A stretch of 64,000 bases of DNA, taken from NCBI GenBank assembly GCA_029532415.1, contig JAQOTA010000053.1:6650941-6714940 (forward strand). Direction: 5' to 3'. Position 1 is the stretch's first letter. Each line of letters starts with the position of its first letter. Below the pieces are notes generated by a model. It saw only the letters and a program-made list of their open reading frames with translations, made no database searches and was not told where the DNA came from. This document shows positions 11,504-24,034 of the stretch, one piece after another. The stretch is from Marasmius tenuissimus (Eukaryota; Basidiomycota; Agaricomycetes; Agaricales; Marasmiaceae). The position numbers and the translations under genes were made by a program.

Positions 11504-12497
11504 CTAAGCTCCTACCCCATGACCAGATACACTAGCATACGACGGCGGTGTCTCTTCAGCTAACTCCGACGGTCCAGACTGCGACCCCCATCCATGTTCA
11601 CTAATCCCACTCCGGTAAGTTGTCGTAGGCGGGTACAAACTCCCACTATCGATATTCGCCGTCCCAGTAACTCGTTCATATTCATTCGTAATAGACCTCG
11701 TATCTCCCTCGACATGATCTGAGTATTTCGAATTGTAGAACCTCGGATCGTCTTCATGTACGATTCGATATCGACCGAAACAGAAGAGGGAGAGTAGAAC
11801 TGCGAGTAGGAGCGCTAGGAATCCTCCTACCGTTCCACCAATGATGGCGCCGTCGTTATTTTTGGAGGAGGAAGGTGAGGCCGAGTCAACACCACCGGTT
11901 TGTTGGCTTGATCCAGCTGTAACCGTAACCGTCTGTGTTGGAAGAGTTGCAACGACATTGCTCGAGTTGAAGAAACTCGTTCCGGTAATGCTTCGAGATG
12001 GATCCGACCTGTAGAAGCCGACTAAGAACAACCTCAATCCGGCGAGACAAAAACGATTAGTGCTTACGAGTTTGTAAAGTTAAAAGCACAGAGGATGTAA
12101 TTGCTACAAGAATGATTAGCCCCGATATTTGTCGAACGTTAGGTGGCATCAAAACGCACCCAGAATGTGGAACCGTGAACGGAACGGAGCCCTGTCCGCT
12201 GCTACTCGACACCACCTGAGATAGCTCGTAATGTGAGCCTTCGCTTGACCGGCACGCAGGAGTCCGTATCGCGTCAAAAACGAGTATATTGACGTTCAGG
12301 GGATCTCCCTCTTGTGAAGCCCAATCGACAGAGAACTGTTTTTTCACGACAATATTCGAGGGGATGTTGCTGAGGGCGAATGAATAGACTTGGCTCCACA
12401 GGCTCGACGCCAGAACGAAGGAGAGTAACCTGTAGAAGCTTCGAGAATCAGTACAGAAAGGTGGTCAAAACAACGCAAAAACGAACGATTTCATCAT
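11504..12497 (-). CDS. One-helix surface protein, Mid2-like architecture, with PPSY tail motif
   Basis: A 273-aa model from exons 12497-12487, 12429-12160, 12103-12068 and 12008-11504 (introns 57, 56 and 59 nt, all phase-consistent). The first exon encodes only four residues and completes a signal peptide (MMKSLLSFVLASSLWSQVYS). Then come a ~115-residue ectodomain with two cysteines (residues about 50-85), a short exon that mirrors the second exon of the gene at 9634 (both 36 nt), a Thr/Ser stem, a helix of GAIIGGTVGGFLALLLAVLL type, and a ~95-residue tail with PPSY at about 260-263. Shared exon plan and position mark it as an ancient paralogue of the left neighbour. Ligand and pathway are unknown; cell-wall or stress sensing is an inference from architecture. 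Confidence 0.72.
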
Positions 12498-13807
12498 GCT
12501 ACAACCTAGCGGTGAACGGATTGGAGAAGGAGAGAAGATGATGGGGAAAAAGCCATGACCGGAATGATGAGTCCTGGGTTTTGTATAACACCCGACGTTG
12601 CGATTAAGTATCGGGGCTCATCTTCACCACAATCAAAATTCCACTCTGGTCCCGGCGCAATGCCTTTTGACAGATGCATTGATATCCCAAGTCTATGGGT
12701 GGCATTTTGGCTAATAGAGAGTCGGGCTGTTCGGAAGGTACAGCTTTTTGCAAGGGAATGGGGATGCAGTCCAGATAGTTCTAGGGTTGAAACGTGAGGA
12801 TATATCAGGCATAAAACATAAATAGATCAAGCGTACTCTCTAATCCACGTAGAAGAACCTCGTTGAGTTTCATCATTCATGTATCCATCGGCGTAAGAGC
12901 GACGATCATTTAGTATCCCATTCGACCCTTTTCGATGTTTATAGGAACTGGACAGCCAAACTGATCGTCGTATGGCGTCATCAGAGGAGTGATGCACTCC
13001 GAGCAGCAATACAACCATACGGTTCATGCGGACTCCGAAGTTCCGAGTAACAGGGCCCGCAAAGCTTGCGCTCCAGTCGAAGAGAGTATAGTCTTGAGGT
13101 CATGAAAAGTCAAAGACCAGAGACAAAAACTGTGCCTTCTGTCCGCGCCATGTCAGCCCCAAATTCCTTCCCTGTCGCCCTTTTAGACGGGAACCTCGGT
13201 TCATGACCCAGCGAGATGGAAACAAAGATTTCCAGTCTTGACGAGCGACGAGCATTGGTGGAGGGCATGCAAAAAGTAGCCAAGCGATGGTAGAGTTGGG
13301 CGAGATGGATGTTAACATTCAAAAATTGAAAATTACATAATGATTTCCGGTCCACCCTGGAGGCTGGCATCATGCTCCTGTCGCCGGCGACAAACTCTCT
13401 TACTCATCCCGCTGAGTGAAATTAAGTCCTTTTGCCTGTATGAACTTGTCGCTCTGTCGAGTTAGTGCCGTTTGATCATACACTAGCGCGGTCTTCTACG
13501 CTGAGTATAACCTCGAGGATCTAGTTTCGAAACCGTCAGGAGGATTGTAGCTTTGAGAATTTGAGATTTGTTGCTGGGGCGGAGCAACGAGACTTTTCCA
13601 GAGTTGATGGCAGCGTGGTCAATTGATCGATGGAGATTGTCCCAACTTTCCGGTGTTGGGGATTGGTTGATCGGGAATCCAAAGTCTCAATACAGCAACC
13701 TGCTCGGTTGGGCACAGATAGCAAGAAAACCCAATATTGGAGTTGAGACGCCCCAACTAAATAGTTTCTTTCGGATGCGTATAAGTATGTATCACCGTAA
13801 AGTTCAT
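12498..13807. other. No confident gene
   Basis: 1.3 kb between two membrane-protein genes. Several 70-140-codon frames on both strands overlap each other and lack features. No RNA gene or clear repeat was recognised. Confidence 0.4.
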
Positions 13808-15190
13808 ATATCCCACTCCGATTACGCACTATATGCGGGAGGAACATCATTTGTCAAGTATCTGAGGGCTCGTTTACCGTTTCGTGGCACCTGTTCCAGT
13901 AGTGCGGGTTTAGGTGTAGATCCGAACAAATCACTGTTCGGCGAATTGGATGTGATCCTGTCAACGCTCTGTTGGACGTTGCTGAATTGATATGAACTAA
14001 ACCCTCCCGTTGAGCCGGGTCGGGCTATTATAGAGATATGTAAGCTCGAGGGTAAGAAAGAGACGCATTGACTTTGGCTCACCGAAGTATTGAGTTGTAT
14101 GATCTATACTCCCAGTCGGATCAGCGGTGAACTTTTCGTCAAGACGTTTCTCTCCAGATATTTGGTGAAGTTTCCTCCACCACCAAACGAACACAAAAGC
14201 TCCCACAAGCAATGCTACAACGCCGACGACTATCCCCGCGATAGCTCCCGAAGACAGACCTGCAAATGTTTGAGTTGTTTGTATGCGACTTCAGATTGAG
14301 TGTGTAGCTAACCTGAGCCCGTTGCCGAGCCAGTCGCAACGGTTGGTGTTGAGTTAGGGGTGGAGGAACGAGAGGACGAAGTACTCGGCTTCGAGTTCGC
14401 ATTTGGATCTGTCTGATTGAGCTCAAGATAATCAATCCAAGTATCCGACCCTTTTACTCCAACATTCATAACCAACGTATAAAGCCCATACTCAATGGCC
14501 TGCGGAGATTCATACATTTTGGCGTTATAAATGGAATTAGCTGACGGTGCAGCTGTCCAGGTACTACTATGTGTGGTATCCTTTCCTGACATAGTGAGCG
14601 TGAATGTGTTTGAGGCTGGGAGGGTGGTAAGCTTATGAGAGATTGTTCCGTAGACGGCTATATAAGAACCTGTCATGACGACTGTTGAGCTTGGCAACGA
14701 TCGAAAATAATGGGTTAATGAACGACGCACCGGTGAATGTGAAAGTCATTCTGGCGCCAGCGGCAGATGTACCCTTGGTCGTTTTTTGGTATTCTAGATC
14801 GGCCCCTCCCTTCCGCCAGTCAGACGCAGGGGTGTAGCTGATTCGGGGATCCCTATCGTCGAGTCGAATGAGATTCGACATGCCAGAGTGATGGGATGAT
14901 CAGAAGGAATTAGGGAATCGGAGTGCAGAAAACAGCGGCTAGTGCTCAGGTATAACCTCAACGACAGGTTGAAGCCTTGGGAGTAAGGAAAGGGGAGGGA
15001 AGGAAGAGGAGGGTGATGACGCTTATGTTGCGGACCCCATCGTGAGCGAAGCGAGATCCGAGCTGTCAAAACTCAAGTACTCAAGGGCAACCCGGAAGTT
15101 CCCTATCCGGCTTGAGTCTTGACTGGTTCGTGACGGGTCGTACCTAGAAAACCATAGGCCTTGATTGATTGGTTGATTGATTTCCCGCAT
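13808..15190. repeat. Segmental duplication block 2, left copy (carries a membrane-protein gene)
   Basis: Collinear with 24022-25415. Identity is high through the coding region and extends into both flanks: TGTCAAGTAT at the 3' side of the gene, and the GAGGAGGGTGATGAC and GAAGCGAGATCCGA segments upstream. The block ends near a GATT-rich tract in both copies. In the right copy it lies directly after block 1; here the two blocks are about 4.9 kb apart. Confidence 0.85.
13822..14881 (-). CDS. One-helix membrane protein, left duplicate, PPAY C-terminus
   Basis: A 288-aa model from exons 14881-14731, 14669-14313, 14259-14083 and 14003-13822 (introns 61, 53 and 79 nt). The ectodomain begins IRLDDRDPRISYTP and contains FTFTGSYIAVYGTI, the pattern of a fungal galactose-binding-like/jelly-roll surface domain (recalled). 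A Ser/Thr/Asn stem follows, then a helix at about 173-195 (AIAGIVVGVVALLVGAFVFV) next to WWW-R-K, and a ~90-residue tail ending VPPAYSA. No signal peptide precedes the chosen ATG; an unrecognised upstream exon may supply one. Exon and intron lengths are identical to those of the duplicate at 24035-25094. PPAY could bind WW-domain proteins (inference). Confidence 0.72.
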
Positions 15191-15302
15191 CTACAGTAGC
15201 TCAAGCTATTTATAGCCTATATGGCTATGTGCACTTAGACTTATTGATAATAGTACTTCGCGCGCCAGCCAGGATATGTTCATTCCCGCTACTTCCCGCT
15301 AC

Positions 15303-16413
15303 TGCTAAGTAGAGGGTTTTACCGGACCATCAAAAACCGATTCTGTGCAACCCACTTTCAGCGAACGTGACTTTTTGCCCACGGTATCACGTTCACTCTC
15401 ACACAGTCACGCGAGCTCTGGTCCAAGATTTCGTCGCGAGTCCGAGTCGCGTTTCATCGTCGTTCTCCGATCAGTATGCATGGTATCCTCGGCCTGAGAT
15501 TTACTGAGCTCACCTTCCCAAGTATTGCTCTCGAGCCTGGCCCAACAATTTATTCTCGCATTGTACCCTTTGTTTTCGTGGATATCCTTTCTCCTCAATT
15601 CAAGTTGCTCCGAACTTAATCTAACTCAAAGCAACTCAGCTCAATACAATCCAGTTCAAAATCCAGATCAAATTCATAGTGACTCGCAACGGATCCAAGG
15701 AGTGAATCAATCCAAGATCACTCCAGCTTACTCTTTCCAGTCCATTCAACAACCAACTCAGAGCCGAGAGTCAGGATTCATCCACATACACGGCGGTACA
15801 ACCCACGGCGAGGAGCCCTACAATTCGTGATTTTTGCGACTGGCTGTTATTAGTAATAATACCAACTTCAGGTCTGTGGGTCCCCTGTGTCCACCTCCGT
15901 GGACCGTGAATTTTTCAACACAGCCGCAAGTCACCCCCAGTGTTGTTCAGCAGTTCAAGTATGAAAGATATTTTTAGATATGCTATTCCTCTGGCATTAG
16001 AGGGGGCGAGGGGGGCTCGAGGAGCTGGCCGAAGGCCGAGCGACGACCAGTGGGGAGGTCCGTCTGGCTATCACCACCATTGTTTATTGTTTAGTATTTA
16101 CTACTTGGGTAACTTTTTCCTACGTTTGAAAAGCCTGGTGATAGTATACTCACTCTGTTTCCGTGACTGTCTCTTGATCTGAGGTCATTGTTTCCTAGAT
16201 AATGGGGAGTTCACGGGGAGGGAATGTTAAAACTTGGCTAAGCACAATTCTGAGGCTGATATCTCAGGCTGGGCCAAAGGCACCTAGACAAAAATTATGA
16301 GCTAACTTGCGAAAAGTTGCTCGGTCACAAGTCACATTGAATCCCCCCGACTGATGCGCGGAAGTCTGAAGACAGGCAGTAGTGGGCCCTGCCGCTTGCC
16401 GGCCCTGCTTAAA
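15303..16413. repeat. ~1.1-kb tandem repeat, copy 1
   Basis: It begins TGCTAAGTAGAGGGTTTTACC and ends in the GGGCCCTGCCGCTTGCCGG...GCTTAAAT segment, followed at once by copy 2. Shared landmarks in order are the CACGGTATCACGTTCACTCTC segment, TCGCGTTTCATCGTCGTTC, GGCCGAAGGCCGAGCGACG, and the G/C-rich end. There is no convincing coding frame. Tandem long terminal repeats or a short non-autonomous retroelement would explain it, but clear TG...CA ends and target duplications were not found. Confidence 0.7.
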
Positions 16414-17634
16414 TGCTAAGTAGAGGGTTTTACCGGTCCATCAAAAACCGATTCTGCGCACCCCACTTTCAGTGAACGTGACTTTTTGCCCACGGTATCA
16501 CGTTCACTCTCACACAGTCACGCAACTTCTGATCCAGTATTTTTGTCGCGGAAGTCGCGTTTCATCGTCGTTCACTGACCAGCATGGTATCCTCGGCCTG
16601 TAGGTTGTGATTCGCTAAGCTCCCCTTCTCGGATATTGTTCTCTAGCCTGGCTCAACAGTTCAGCCTCACGCTGTGCCCCTCGCTTTGCTCTCATGGTCG
16701 ACTTCCTCAATTCAAATTCATTCCACACAAACAGCTCCGAACTTAATCCAGCTCACAGCGACTCAATTCAATACAATTCAGTTCAACATTCAAATCAAAT
16801 TTATTATGAGTACCTAAATCAAAGATCCAAACTCACTACGGCTTACTCTTTCCAGAACGGAACGTAAAACATTCAACTCAAAGTTCAAAGTCAGGACTCA
16901 CCGGGCCCTGCAATTCGCAATTTTTGCGACTTCTACGATCCATGGCTGGCTGCGATTGGTGATGATACCAACTTTAGGTCTGTAGTCCTCTGTGTCCACC
17001 TCCGAAGTTCGAGGATCTTCTCTCAGCTCATCATTTCGCTACCCACGTGAGAAGTTTTCAATGCGGCCGTATCTTCGAGTCGGCCTCAGTGGTATTCAAG
17101 CATGAAGAATAAAAAATTTTGGCTTGATTATGTTGACAATCTAGCATTAGTTGGGGGGTGAGGGGGGCTCCCCCCCTTCCCACTGGGAGGAGCTGGCCGA
17201 AGGCCGAGCGACGACCAGTGGGGAGACTCAATTCAGGGCTGACTGTCCTCACCACTGTTATTGACTGTTTGGTATTTGGCTGACCTTCTTCCATGCCTAT
17301 TACACCCAGTCTCAGTCCGTGACTTTATCCTGGTCTGAGGACAATCTTTCGTAGATGATGGGGATCAGAACATTGAAACCTCGCTACAAATCATAGCCGA
17401 AGCCTAGCCATGCATATAAATTACGGTGGGCTTGTGTTATTGTCGTGGTTCACACTGTGCAGGCTGCGAGTACAAATCCAAGTCTGACATATCAGATCGG
17501 ACCAAGGGTATATGAAAAATATGAGGCAACTGGGCGAAAGTTGCTCAATCACAACAAATTGCATCCAATTCTCCCGACTGGAACGCTGAAGACAGGCAGT
17601 AGCGGGCCCTGCCGCTTGCCGGCCCTGCTTAAAT
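16414..17634. repeat. ~1.2-kb tandem repeat, copy 2
   Basis: Head-to-tail copy of 15303-16413 with the same start and the same G/C-rich end. It is about 110 bp longer because of insertions in the second half (for example extra C/G runs near 17150-17200). The same landmarks occur in the same order. The classification is open, as for copy 1. Confidence 0.7.
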
Positions 17635-19268
17635 ACTTACTAATTCTGGATTACTGTATTGGGTGGCTTGCTGTGTTTCCCACGGCAAACCACCACAAAA
17701 CTTTTCTCGTCGCATCTACTCACCTCAGTTGATTACTACGTCGACTGAGGATCTCTATTTAAACCTGACTAATGCTGCGTAGCTAGACAGCGACAGCAGT
17801 AAAGTACTTGAAAGGGCAAATGAACGCGGGGTTTGTAAACAGCTGAAAGATGAGAAGAATAAGATCACAGAATGCCCCGAGTGGGTAGCATCTTACGGCC
17901 ATGGTCTACAGCAAGAGGGTTGCTGGGTAAAAAAGATGGACGAGAAGTTTGAACACAGGCTTGGCTCAAGGGAAGTCGATTATAGGGTCTATATAGAGGG
18001 GAAACCCTGGTACTGATTGAGGACCAAAGAGATCAACATAAATAATCCCCCTCACCTTTAGTTCCAAGATCTATCCCTGTAATCCATCTCATACTGTCTC
18101 TCTACGCGGCGTACAGGCATATGCGGCCCTTCGAAGTTCCTTACTATCATTCACAACATCGATATCCCAAACCCAAACCGGAAACCTCCATCCTTCTCCC
18201 AACTCCCCTACCATTCACAATCCGCCTGAGCTCCGATAGGTATGTGTACCACAATCAGGTATGGCGCGGAGCTCATGCCTACAGAGGGCTTGAAAGTTTG
18301 AGTGCGAATCAACAATCAACAAGTCAAATCTCGCTGGAGTGTTCCAGGAAGGGTATGCGCGTCGGACGAATCTGTCCGAATTAGCGTTAGACTCGAGAGT
18401 CGTTCAAGAGCATTGCCTTTTCTGTTTGCGCTAGGCAATCCTCGTCGTAACGTAGCGTTATATACCCACGCATAAGGCCAAGATCCCTATACGACAGGCA
18501 TCGAGTTTCATACACGAGTGCCACGGTTGCCCCACTCTCTCATGCGGGACTTACTAACGAATGGTGAGTACTGATGTATCTCGCTGCGCAAAAATAGGCA
18601 GTGGAACGGTTCAGAGAAGAAGACCGGCTGCGCTGAGGCTCAGGTTCGTAGTGAGTTTGATTGAATACAGTTTGGTCTTCACAATGACCGCTTATCGACA
18701 TCCTTTCTAAGACCCGAGCATACAGTACAGTAAGTACACTGGGGTCTCTAGCCTGCATTTCACTTGGGGACTTTCTGATTAGCCCAGAATACGGCGAAGG
18801 AGCTGGTATGAAGTGAGAATCTCCCGATCTCGAGCGAATAGATCTTCATTTCAAACGCTCAAAACGCGTATTCGTATCGAATTGAATCATTTTCGTAGTG
18901 ACTGTAACTGGTCGCTGGTAAGCTGTATGATTACGAACCAGAACCCCTGGGTCTTCTTCCCGGACTCTGTCCCCGAGTATCCGACTTGAGTGAACATGAG
19001 AGAGGCCACTGGAAACCGTCAAACAGGGTGACATCACGTGGTTGTGTCCAAGGGAATGCGTACAGTTGCGATCTGGCTCCAGGACGGAGCTGACGGTCCT
19101 TGGGCGCATTCAGTTCCTATATCCCACACTCCTTCTGAACAATCAAGTCATAGCTGTAAATAATAAATCGGGTGTCTCGTGCTGATGGTATTGCCCTGTA
19201 CTGCCTCACGTTCTATGCCCTTGTGCTCAGTAATTAGAACGTACAAATCGTGGCTTCTCCGTACGCAC
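17635..19268. other. No confident gene
   Basis: 1.6 kb between the tandem repeat and an F-box pseudogene. Frames of 60-90 codons occur on both strands without recognisable motifs. No RNA gene was seen. Confidence 0.4.
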
Positions 19269-20870
19269 ATGTTGACCCTCAACGATCTCAGTGAGGAGCT
19301 CCTCCAGGAAATCTTTGAACTGGTAAGCTCTTTTATCTTCGCGATCACCTCTATAGTTGAAAACCGGAGCTCGGGCTACCCTCGACGTCTTCAGATCTAC
19401 GATTCCTCTCGACACACAATCTTCTCGCCCTTACTGGTCAACAAGACTATTCCTGGCTCGGCCTTACCTTTGGCTTACCGAGGGTTGAACTTCAACTCAG
19501 GCGGTTCCGACCAAGACGTGCTTCGCTCTCTCTTGAAGCTCGATGACAGCTCTGTGGTTTGGAGGGCTGTCCGCAAGATCACGGTCAAATCTCATTGGGC
19601 GCGGCGGGATTTCATGGTCGAGTTCATATCCCGAGTACTCAATGTATGAAGCTGCTGTGGATCCAAAGCCTAGCCCTCGCAAGTCATATCTCTTTCACCC
19701 TTACTATCACGTTAGGAGCTTCAAAATCGATTGTCCAGAGTGGGTTCCGGTTGTTCGTCTCAAGACTCCTGAAGAGAACCATCCCTCATGTCGACTTCAC
19801 GTCAAAAACTGGACTCGTCTCCGCGATGACATGTCATTGGATGATCCGTACGAGGAGGCGTTGAGTCGGTGTCCCCTGTTCTTAACATCAATAGACGCCC
19901 TCAATTTTGACGACGGGAAGCTCTACTGGGCTGCCTTCGGACGTGTCATTTCGTTGGCGTCGAATTTGCAGACCATTATTTATCGCATCCAACTCTCCCT
20001 GCAGGACCATGACCCCAAGATAGATCAACAAAAGTTAGCGGAGGCCAATAGGGAGAAAGAGAAATTGAGATGTGCAGAGCCTAGAAAAAGGCGTGGACGC
20101 AAGGTTCTCCAGTTGATTGGAATGGACCTGAACACGCTGAAGCAGTTGGAACCAGCGTTCTATCTTCAGAGTGTTCAGTCTTTGGTCGCGGTTGATATCA
20201 ACGATAGGCAATGGATAGAGTGGCGCGGAAAGCATGATGTATTCCGCGAGTTGAAGAACGTTCTGTTAAGATCAATATCAACCCCGATCTTCACGAAGGG
20301 ACATCCGTTGCACTCCAGCCCAGTCTCGACAACTTCCTCTCTTCTTGTTCGCCACTCGAGTCTCTCTCCCTGCGGCTTTATCACGGTTGCGTCGACTTAC
20401 CCTCTATTCTTCTGTATCATGGAGAAAACCTTGTCCGAGAGAGCTCATGGAGATCACCGTCCCACCCTTTCCCAAACCGACACGCGCCTCATTCGATTGT
20501 ATGCCCCACGTTTAGAGAGTCTACAGCTAGACACCAGTCGAACGACAAATCCGCAGGAGAATGGGCAGGGATCTACTTTATCATTTCTTCCTTCCCGAAG
20601 CTTCGCACCCTCGTCATTTACTACAATCTCGGTCTCCATCATGCGTACTACCGTGAGTATTGGTTCAGACTCAAGAATTGGTCGGAGCTCCGTATAAAAA
20701 AAGAAAAGGATGAATTCCTCGCCACTTATTCTCGGGCCGATCATCAGTTTGCAAGGGACGTCTGGGGGGCTGTTAAGGGCAGACAACTCGAGAGTATGAC
20801 GCTCTACATGGGAGATCCCGATCGGGAAACAGCGGCTGGCTTTGGCAGGAGTTCAGGAGGCGGCAAGTAA
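19269..20870 (+). pseudogene. F-box/LRR-type gene, frameshifted
   Basis: The start is clear: LNDLSEELLQEIFEL is the first half of an F-box, interrupted by a GTAAGC...TTCAG intron (about 19323-19394), then IYDSSRHTIFSPLLVNKTI. A long repeat-like region follows, with leucine-rich pieces in three different frames: VQSLVAVDINDRQWIEW (frame 1), LQPSLDNFLSSCSPLESLSL (frame 2, from about 20265), LIRLYAPRLESLQL (frame 1 again), and FPKLRTLVIYYNLGLHHAYY onward to a stop at 20868-20870 (frame 2). At least three frame changes fall in ~400 bp without splice signals, so this is probably a dead copy. An intact protein would have been a substrate adaptor of an SCF ubiquitin ligase. It belongs to a different subfamily from the three copies further right. 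Confidence 0.6.
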
Positions 20871-21039
20871 TCCGTGTTCGAAGAAACGAGAGGGATGATT
20901 TAAGTGACGATCCATCTACATTGCTGATTGATTTTGAGATATCGAAATGCTTTTGTGGCCGAGTGTGAGTTAGCAGTTCATCTCCGATTCGTCGAGCATA
21001 ACTCATCGTCTATCCAGACTTGGACACGATTAACACCCA

Positions 21040-21260
21040 CGATGGACACTACCTTGGTTTTAGTGGCTTCTCGCGGCTGAGAAAAGTCTGAGTCTTATAG
21101 AGCATAACATAAAACGTTTGCGCAATGTCGTTTACTCCTCATAGCTGCCTGTGCTTATAGGCTGTAGAGTCAATAGAGACCGACCTGAATGTTTTACCTT
21201 CTCCGAGACCACCGGCGTTCAGACTATACCTTGGATGAGCGGTCATGAGTTCTATTAGTA
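21040..21260. repeat. Repeat shared with 25610-25830 (F-box upstream region)
   Basis: Landmarks such as TTGCGCAATGTCGTTTACTCC, TAGAGTCAATAGAGACC and GAGTTCTATTAGTA match 25610-25830 in order. The AAAATGTT(T/A)...CAATGTCGTTT part also recurs at about 30710-30735. The latter two lie just upstream of F-box copies, so this stretch is probably an orphaned F-box 5' region. Confidence 0.65.
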
Positions 21261-22089
21261 GCTCAAGGCCTGGAGCGAAGGTGACACTCGAACGGCGGCC
21301 CAACAACGCTGATCGGTCGTGATTGAGATGCTGTTGTGTGTGAAGCACGATATTCAAAAGTCAATCTGTCGACGAGGACTAGTATGGGAGAACGAGAGGT
21401 TATATGTCGTCCCAGGATGAGGGTATCCTTTAGGCCCCATCTCTTCATCGACAACTTCACGGTTGCAATACTGTTGGGCATGTTGTCAACAATCGGATCA
21501 GTATTCGACGGTTCTACCTGATAGAATACGGAGTGGCGTAGCCGATGTATGTTTGGTTAGGAAATGCCAATAGAATACCTATTAAAAAGTGGACAAGCGC
21601 ACCTACAGGTCCAGACTTTTGAACCAAACCCTTCATCGGCAAGTTTCCCGTTGTTCCTCAATCAGTAGGTCTACGGTGAGCAAATGTAATAGGACGATAA
21701 GAAATATGGTATAGTCAGATGGGCAGAGAATATGGGGAGTGAGACACACCCAAGAGCTCGGACCATACTCTGGTTGGGTGGCCCATAGTCTACTTTCCAG
21801 CTTTTGCGGTGGGGTCCGATGTAACAAACAGGATCAGCAGTTAGGATAAACAAACTGACACTAAAATGAACCCGTAAGATCCCTGAGACGACTGAGAGCA
21901 TTGAAGCGAGCGAAACAAGAGAAACGTAGAAGGTGATGATGTCAGGGTGGTAAGAACGAGAAAGTTGCGAATTGTGATAGCGTAAGCGTCGGCTAAGTGT
22001 CGGCGTAAGGTTCTTTTCGGCCCTTGCGGAATTACACATCCGACATCCTGTGTGTATCGGATGAGTGAGGTGCTTCCCAACCACCATCA
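21261..22089. other. No confident gene
   Basis: Overlapping minus-strand frames of 60-140 codons include hydrophobic runs (for example near 21690-21760) but no start, splice chain or motif that I can support. Confidence 0.4.
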
Positions 22090-23885
22090 CCTTCAAGAGC
22101 CTTCAAGAACTCGCAAGAGCCGGAATTGGAGATTGACCCCCTTTTGACAATCGCGCTTGAGGTGACTGTTTTTCTTTTGTCACTCTCTTCCTCATTTACC
22201 CCTTCCCCGCGAGCAGGTTCCAGCTCATCCGTCCTCGTCGTCGTTTCTTTTCTCTCTTGGAGAGCATGTTTTTCAATGTCAGAGCCTCTATATTGGCTAA
22301 TATTTTGACCTATATTCACTAGAGCAAAAGCATGTTAGGTTGTTTCATTCGTCTGGATTTCCTCCGTTTCTTTGTTTGCCCGTTGAATTGAAGCACACCA
22401 CACAACAAGCCAGTGATCCCGAGTTGGGGAAGAGGATGAGAGCGGAGAGCCTACGTTGTTATATGGACCGGTCGTCTCCGATAGGTATGCGAGCTTGCTT
22501 CATCTTGCAATTTGCCACTTATCTACTCGTTAGGTGTAAACCGCGCCGAAGGTAACGTATGTGGTCGGGAGAATATAGCAATGAGACCCCGAAACAATAT
22601 CAATAGGAACTAGGAAGGAAACGAGGTGGTTTGTGCTGTGCGTGGGGACGTTGTGATTAGCCCGAATCTCAGAGGAGTTATTAGGCTACCTCTCGTCATT
22701 GTTCATCTTTCCGCCGACGTGCTCATCCGGTTTGTTCGCCAGGTGGCTCGGTGTCCGATCTTTCTTTGGTGGTGTAAGATGGATCTGACCAGTACGCCTA
22801 ACTCACGCAGGCACGATAAGCTTGACCAGGGTTTGTATTAGACCACTGATATATTATGTACCCAGAGAGTAAGTAGTGGCGATGGTAAAGGTAAAAGATA
22901 GAGAGTAATTAGCGATCGAGGGCCTTAAATACCATGTATCGTGGGAATATGAATAAATATGTAAATCCCCGTTACAGGTGGATCCTAAGTGGTCGCATCT
23001 GCTTGCGAATCTTTGTTCTATTGGGACAGATTTCTCTCCTTCTTCCATTTTCGCAGGGAGTATGCGCCTGTAGCCTATGAGCTACTTGTCTATCCAGCAT
23101 TTGCGTAACATTCGGGGTCAATCGGATCCGTGCCACTGAGGGTCAGCCACTCTGACAGCTAAGAACTTACCTTTGCACTGTAGTGAGACGATTGATCTCT
23201 CACCTTTGCCCGATCTCCCTTGGTCGCAATAGCTCACAGGGGAGAATTTGGTGACATCATCTCGAGGATGCGATCTCTCGTGAGTCGTGATCGTCTAGAT
23301 TAAACTGCCGGGGATTGTACATTTTTTCATCAATACATGGACTCCACCTCGATGTGTCGAACTGGGAGGAAAGTGAGGGTAAGGGATATCAGGAAAGCAT
23401 GGCATTTATGTTTCATCCACCCGTAGATTGGGTTGTTTGCTTACTATTCTCATTCTTTTTGTAGTAATCTGAAGAAGACTCGTACTCTCGGAGCCCTTGC
23501 CCTGTTCGCTCGGTTACGGGAACTTGAATGCGAGATATTAGCGACTGGCAATAGCAGTGACTATTCGGCCTAATGGCCTGGAAGTATGATTCCCGCTTTG
23601 GGTCGCTTACACCCACCTAGTACCTTTGTGTGAGAGATCCTGGGTCCAATCGCCAGTTGGGCCCCTGCAATCACATGCCAACCTTTTTTGATCTGATTTG
23701 TGGGTTTCGGCTTCCCGTGTTCATGAAGGTTGGGTATGTAGTGCGACTTTATGCAGGATGGGTCTCTTATGCCCTTATATGTTCGATTTCTTTTGCGATT
23801 CCTAATCGTACCGTCTGTTTCGAAATCAGGGAAGGTCTCGTGAAAAGTCCTCCTGCGAATCACACCAGGTGAGGCTCCCCTACCA
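22090..23885. repeat. Segmental duplication block 1, right copy (carries tRNA-Pro relic)
   Basis: Collinear partner of 7350-8935, about 200 bp longer through scattered indels. Its tRNA is degraded while the left one is intact. It is followed within ~140 bp by block 2 (24022-25415). Confidence 0.75.
23567..23663 (+). pseudogene. tRNA-Pro(UGG) pseudogene
   Basis: The acceptor ends are intact (GGCCTAA and TTGGGCC) and the anticodon loop TTTGGG is kept. The anticodon stem no longer pairs (CCCGC against TGTGA), the T stem has a mismatch (CTGGG against GCCAG), and the T loop reads TCCAATC instead of TTCAATT. The intron position is retained with a longer, unrelated insert. It is the duplicate of the intact gene at 8614-8707. 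Confidence 0.75.
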
Positions 23886-24034
23886 TACCTTCTGTAGCTG
23901 ACCTTTCAGTCCTTTGACTTGGGGATGAGTCTCAGGTGCCAGGGGAGCCCCAGTAACAGAGAGGGGGCTGGCGAGTTAAGTCAAGTGTCACGCACTGTAT
24001 GAATGAGTAGGAGGGTGAGTAGTTCCCACTCTAA

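Noticed and set aside
15940..16182. An 80-codon frame inside the tandem repeat
   Set aside because: It is not preserved in the second repeat copy, so it is unlikely to be coding.
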